DNA of 64,000 nucleotides, from the NCBI GenBank assembly GCA_947624775.1, contig CANQLT010000002.1, positions 1 to 64,000 of the forward strand, given 5' to 3'. The position numbers and the translations under genes were made by a program. This stretch comes from an uncultured Monoglobus sp. (GTDB lineage: Bacteria > Bacillota > Clostridia > Monoglobales > Monoglobaceae). Each line of letters opens with the position of its first letter. Within the stretch, counting starts at the first letter, position 1. Below are positions 61,085 through 64,000 of the stretch, one piece after another. The notes under the pieces were generated by a model that saw nothing but the letters and a program-made list of their open reading frames with translations, was not told the origin of the DNA and searched no databases.

Positions 61085-61912
61085 CTATTTTGATGATGAA
61101 GATTTGACGACCTCGTCCTTGGCGCCCATATCCACATAAAAGACCTGAGACGAATCGGGATTGATCATTCCCAACCGATTCTTCGCGTAGGTTTCAAGGT
61201 TTCCCAATTCTATAGACCTGTCAATGTTCGACTGAATACCCTCGTTTTTCACAAGTATTTCGGACAGCGTGGTATTCAGAGAATCGATCTCTCTGCCTTT
61301 TCCGAAAATCGCCGTCTGTCTGTATATCATAACCAGGCTCATAAGAGATAGTACTAAGATAAGACCAATCATTTTCAGTCTGGAACGCACCTTTTCGCGG
61401 CGTTCCTCGCGCTGCTCACGCGTGAGGACGCGCCTCTGCTCCGGCTGCGACTCGCGGGTCTCATAGCGCCGCTCACGCGTCGGATCGCTGTATTCGCGTC
61501 TCGGGGGTGCGGTTTGGGTATAACCGGTGTAGGCTCCGTATCTCGGCGCGGCGTAGTCCGTGCCTCGCGCATCTCTCTCCGAATAAGGCCGAACGGACGC
61601 CGAATAACCGGTCCCGCGGTCATATCCGTATCTGTCGTATACGCCCGCGCCGTTATACGAGCCGCCCGAGTATCGGCGGCTGTCGGCGGTTTGAGCGTTG
61701 TAGTCGTAACGCGAACGGCTATAGGTCTGCGCAGCGCGCGCATCTCTTTGATTATTTACGCGTCTTTGGCTATCGGCGCGCCTTTGCTCTTGATATCTGT
61801 TATCATAACGGGACGGCGCGGCTGCCCGGTATTCGTTTCTGTAACTGTAATTACGATTCGGCGCCGACTGACGCCTATATGTCTCTCTTTGCTTGGTTGG
61901 CACCCGACCCAT
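61085..61912 (-). CDS. ftsL: FtsL-like septum protein with long Arg/Tyr-rich N-terminus
   Basis: A 275-residue protein: a ~180-residue cytoplasmic part extremely rich in Arg, Tyr, Ser and Gln, one membrane helix (LKMIGLILVLSLMSLVMIY, ~185-203) and a short coiled coil with the DivIC/FtsL-like end (LGNLETYAKNRLGMINP). Place between rsmH and the PBP gene is the usual ftsL slot; normal FtsL is ~100-120 residues, so the N-terminal extension is unusual. Function follows from synteny and topology rather than strong sequence identity. Confidence 0.82.
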   Translation of the reverse strand: MGRVPTKQRETYRRQSAPNRNYSYRNEYRAAAPSRYDNRYQEQRRADSQRRVNNQRDARAAQTYSRSRYDYNAQTADSRRYSGGSYNGAGVYDRYGYDRGTGYSASVRPYSERDARGTDYAAPRYGAYTGYTQTAPPRREYSDPTRERRYETRESQPEQRRVLTREQREERREKVRSRLKMIGLILVLSLMSLVMIYRQTAIFGKGREIDSLNTTLSEILVKNEGIQSNIDRSIELGNLETYAKNRLGMINPDSSQVFYVDMGAKDEVVKSSSSK

Positions 61913-61927
61913 CCCTTTCTGTAAATT

Positions 61928-62863
61928 TTAAAGTTTTCTCGCCGCTCTCAGCTTGGCGCTGTGAGCGCGGTTGTTTTCTTTGAGCTCGTCCTCCGCCGCG
62001 ATTATCGGCTTGCGGTTTATAAGCTCTATTTTCGGTTTATTGCCACAGACGCACACCGGAAAATCCTTCGGACATGTGCAGCCTGTTTTAAGCTTGTTAA
62101 ATGTGTTTTTAACTATTCGATCCTCCAAAGAATGGAATGTGATGACCGCCAGAACTCCGCCGGGACGCAGCGCTTCGATAAAATCCTCAAGCGCTTTGTC
62201 AAGGCCTTTGAGCTCGCCGTTGACCTCAATCCTGATTGCCTGAAAGCTCCGCTTTGCGGGATGCTTGTCCCCGTAGCGTTTTTGCGGCGGAAACGAATAT
62301 TTTATTATGTCACTGAGCTCCGTCGTGGTTTCTATCGGTTTTTTCTCACGCGCCCGCACGATCGATCGAGCGATTTTCGCCGCGTTTTTTTCCTCGCCGT
62401 ATTCTCTGAGTATTTTTTTCAGTTCTTCCTCGGAGTATGTGTTGACGACATCCGCGGCGGTCAGACGATCCTCTCGATTCATTCTCATATCAAGGGGCGC
62501 GTCCAAATTGTAGCTGAAGCCGCGCTCGGCCTCGTCGAGCTGGTGTGAGGACACTCCCAGATCCAAAACGGCGCCGTCTATCTTTTCAATGCCCAAATCA
62601 TCAAGTATCACTTTTATGTTAAAAAAGTTGTCGTGGCGGATTATTATCCCGCATTTGTATTTTCGGAGCCTCTCGCTCGCGGCTTCCAGCGCTTCGGGAT
62701 CGCGGTCGATGCCGATTAAAGTTCCGCTCTCGCCGAGCTTTTCGCAAATAAGCGACGCGTGTCCGCCTCCGCCGAGCGTGCCGTCCGCATAGACGCCACC
62801 GGGCCTTATGCCGAGCATTCTGACGCACTCGTTTGGCAGCACGGAAATATGATTAAATTCCAT
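61928..62863 (-). CDS. rsmH: 16S rRNA (cytosine1402-N4)-methyltransferase RsmH
   Basis: A 311-residue SAM-dependent enzyme (MraW). It shows [13 protein letters not shown] at the N-terminus, the SAM loop [30 protein letters not shown] in two parts, and [12 protein letters not shown] near the end. Starts 2 bp after the mraZ stop. Standard second gene of dcw clusters. Confidence 0.96.
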   Translation of the reverse strand: MEFNHISVLPNECVRMLGIRPGGVYADGTLGGGGHASLICEKLGESGTLIGIDRDPEALEAASERLRKYKCGIIIRHDNFFNIKVILDDLGIEKIDGAVLDLGVSSHQLDEAERGFSYNLDAPLDMRMNREDRLTAADVVNTYSEEELKKILREYGEEKNAAKIARSIVRAREKKPIETTTELSDIIKYSFPPQKRYGDKHPAKRSFQAIRIEVNGELKGLDKALEDFIEALRPGGVLAVITFHSLEDRIVKNTFNKLKTGCTCPKDFPVCVCGNKPKIELINRKPIIAAEDELKENNRAHSAKLRAARKL

Positions 62864-62865
62864 AC

Positions 62866-63273
62866 TTATATCAGCTCATGTTCTTCCATAATTTTTCCGA
62901 TATTCTCGGCGCTGTATTCATCGTCGTCAAAGTATTCGTTCCACGCGTCTCTGTTCCAGATTTCAACGTGCCTGAATGTTCCGACGACCGCTATCTCCTT
63001 TTTGAGCCCCAGATACTCGCGCAGATCGGGCGGTATAACGACTCTTCCCTGAGTATCCAGCTCGCACTCCTTGGAACCCGAAGTAAAAAACAGCAGCTTC
63101 TTTCTCTCTTTTATCCTGTTGAGGAAGCCTTCCCATTCGGAGCGCGGATAAAGCGCGATGCAGTTCACGCCCTTGGCAACGACGAATGTCTGACCAAGCT
63201 CCGCGCGGAAACCCGCGGGAACATTAACTCTGAACTTAGCGTCCACAGTCTGCAAATATTCGCCAATAAACAT
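62866..63273 (-). CDS. mraZ: Transcriptional regulator MraZ
   Basis: A 135-residue protein with two AbrB-type halves: [22 protein letters not shown], and [20 protein letters not shown] in the second. MraZ binds upstream of its own operon and tunes dcw transcription. The ATG at 63273 has AAAGGAG at 9 nt; longer in-frame starts lack it. First gene of the cluster. Confidence 0.95.
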   Translation of the reverse strand: MFIGEYLQTVDAKFRVNVPAGFRAELGQTFVVAKGVNCIALYPRSEWEGFLNRIKERKKLLFFTSGSKECELDTQGRVVIPPDLREYLGLKKEIAVVGTFRHVEIWNRDAWNEYFDDDEYSAENIGKIMEEHELI

Positions 63274-63336
63274 GTCGTCGCGCTCCTTTCTCGCCATTTT
63301 AATACATTTCAATACATTTCGTCCCACTTTTTCTCT

Positions 63337-63365
63337 ATTTTACTACATCCCGCGACAATATGCAA
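63337..63365 (-). promoter_or_regulatory. Promoter of the dcw cluster
   Basis: Minus strand TTGCAT (63360-63365), 17-bp spacer, TAAAAT (63337-63342). GCGGGA and GTGGGA lie nearby as possible MraZ half sites, though the regular array seen in other genomes is not obvious. Confidence 0.55.
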
Positions 63366-63657
63366 GGGTTTTTTGCAAAATTATTACAAAATTTTTAAAA
63401 AAGATAATATAATCGTATTTTGTAAAAGCAAGCGGAAAATTATACCTCGGGAAAGCGGAATTTATCGCACATTTGCGGAATATACTGTGCAATATATCTG
63501 TAATATACCGCGTTAAAATATCCGCATCTCAATATCCGCCGCGTTTTCCATAATTATACAGCGGTTCTCGGAATAAAAAAGGTGAATTTTGAAAACTCGG
63601 GCTTACAAAAAGTTAAAAATAATATTACAAATTGATAAAAACAAAGGGTGATGCAAA

Positions 63658-64000
63658 ATGATGAATTATATATGGGGCGGAATGATAATCATTTCTCTGA
63701 TCGTGTCGGTATTCACGGGGCGGGTCGAGCAGACCGCAGCCGCCGCGGTAAGCGGCGCGGGCGAGGCTGTCAATCTCACGGTATCACTGCTGGGGATAAT
63801 GTGCCTCTGGACAGGGATCTCAAAAATCGGCGAGAAAGCGGGACTGATAAAAATTATCGCCAAGGCTATGGGCCCGGCGCTCCGCCGCCTGTTTCCGCGG
63901 CTCAAGCCGGACAGCGAGGCCTTCGGCGGCATTGTTATGAATATTGTGGCGAATCTTTTGGGCATGGGGAACGCCGCTACTCCGCTCGGCATAAACGCGG
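63658..64000 (+). CDS. spmA: Spore maturation protein A-like (nucleoside recognition domain), N-terminal part
   Basis: Runs off the right edge; 114 residues are visible. Hydrophobic start (MMNYIWGGMIIISLIVSVFTG), then VNLTVSLLGIMCLWTGISKI, and the diagnostic NIVANLLGMGNAATPLGI near the edge. SpmA with SpmB is needed for spore core dehydration in Bacillus, though homologues occur in non-sporulators. GGGTG lies before the ATG. It is divergent from the dcw cluster; the ~290 bp between its start and the dcw promoter holds no gene I can see. Confidence 0.88.
   Translation, partial: MMNYIWGGMIIISLIVSVFTGRVEQTAAAAVSGAGEAVNLTVSLLGIMCLWTGISKIGEKAGLIKIIAKAMGPALRRLFPRLKPDSEAFGGIVMNIVANLLGMGNAATPLGINA

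Overview
The window reads as a chromosome segment of an anaerobic, low-to-mid GC Gram-positive bacterium of the Clostridia, probably a gut or rumen member near the Oscillospirales/Monoglobales. The grounds are a dcw cluster with mraZ, a SpoVD-like PASTA penicillin-binding protein and a DNPR-type (meso-DAP) MurE, spmA, mecA, ireB, a LytTR/GHKL two-component pair, an ANTAR regulator, S-layer-homology (SLH) proteins and a split glutamate-synthase operon. Gene starts almost all carry GGAGG-type ribosome binding sites, and many promoters are near-consensus sigma-A sites with 17-bp spacers. The species assignment is inference.

Layout. 1-9.5 kb: two paralogous giant SLH surface proteins on the minus strand; the complete one ends in a pectin methylesterase. 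9.8-14.9 kb: ruvA-ruvB-metG and two small envelope proteins. 14.9-15.4 kb: palindromic repeats. 15.4-20.5 kb: five-gene split glutamate synthase behind a promoter-proximal attenuator-like hairpin. 21-24 kb: cyclophilin lipoprotein and an AgrA/AgrC-like pair. 24.2-26.2 kb: an AT-rich islet with a secreted stalk-domain protein and a divergent XRE regulator, its promoter bracketed by matching operators. 26.2-32.1 kb: an orphan podovirus-like capsid/neck gene set. 32.7-35.4 kb: ANTAR regulator, a glutamine-synthetase homologue with altered metal ligands, and mecA. 35.7-35.9 kb: an independently transcribed structured RNA, 6S-like. 36-42.2 kb: rsmD-coaD-coiled coil, then pheS-kinase-pheT and ireB. 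42.2-43.7 kb: a secreted transglutaminase-like protein under three tandem cyclic-di-GMP-I riboswitches. 43.8-45.8 kb: tRNA-Thr, hairpin repeats, a truncated RhuM gene, and a structured RNA leader before an AbrB-like gene. 46-49.4 kb: thiazole operon thiSFGH plus a TenI-like gene. 49.5-63.3 kb: dcw cluster (mraZ rsmH ftsL pbp murE murF mraY ftsW murG murA ftsQ). 63.7 kb to the end: start of spmA.

Together the genes cover plant-polysaccharide surface chemistry, nitrogen assimilation, thiamine synthesis, translation and cell-wall growth. The strongest regulatory discovery is the triple c-di-GMP riboswitch leader. Other points worth attention are the capsid module without terminase or portal, the glutamine-synthetase homologue lacking three expected metal-binding glutamates, two operons whose transcripts open with a complete terminator hairpin, and several families of intergenic hairpin repeats whose stems vary while pairing is kept.
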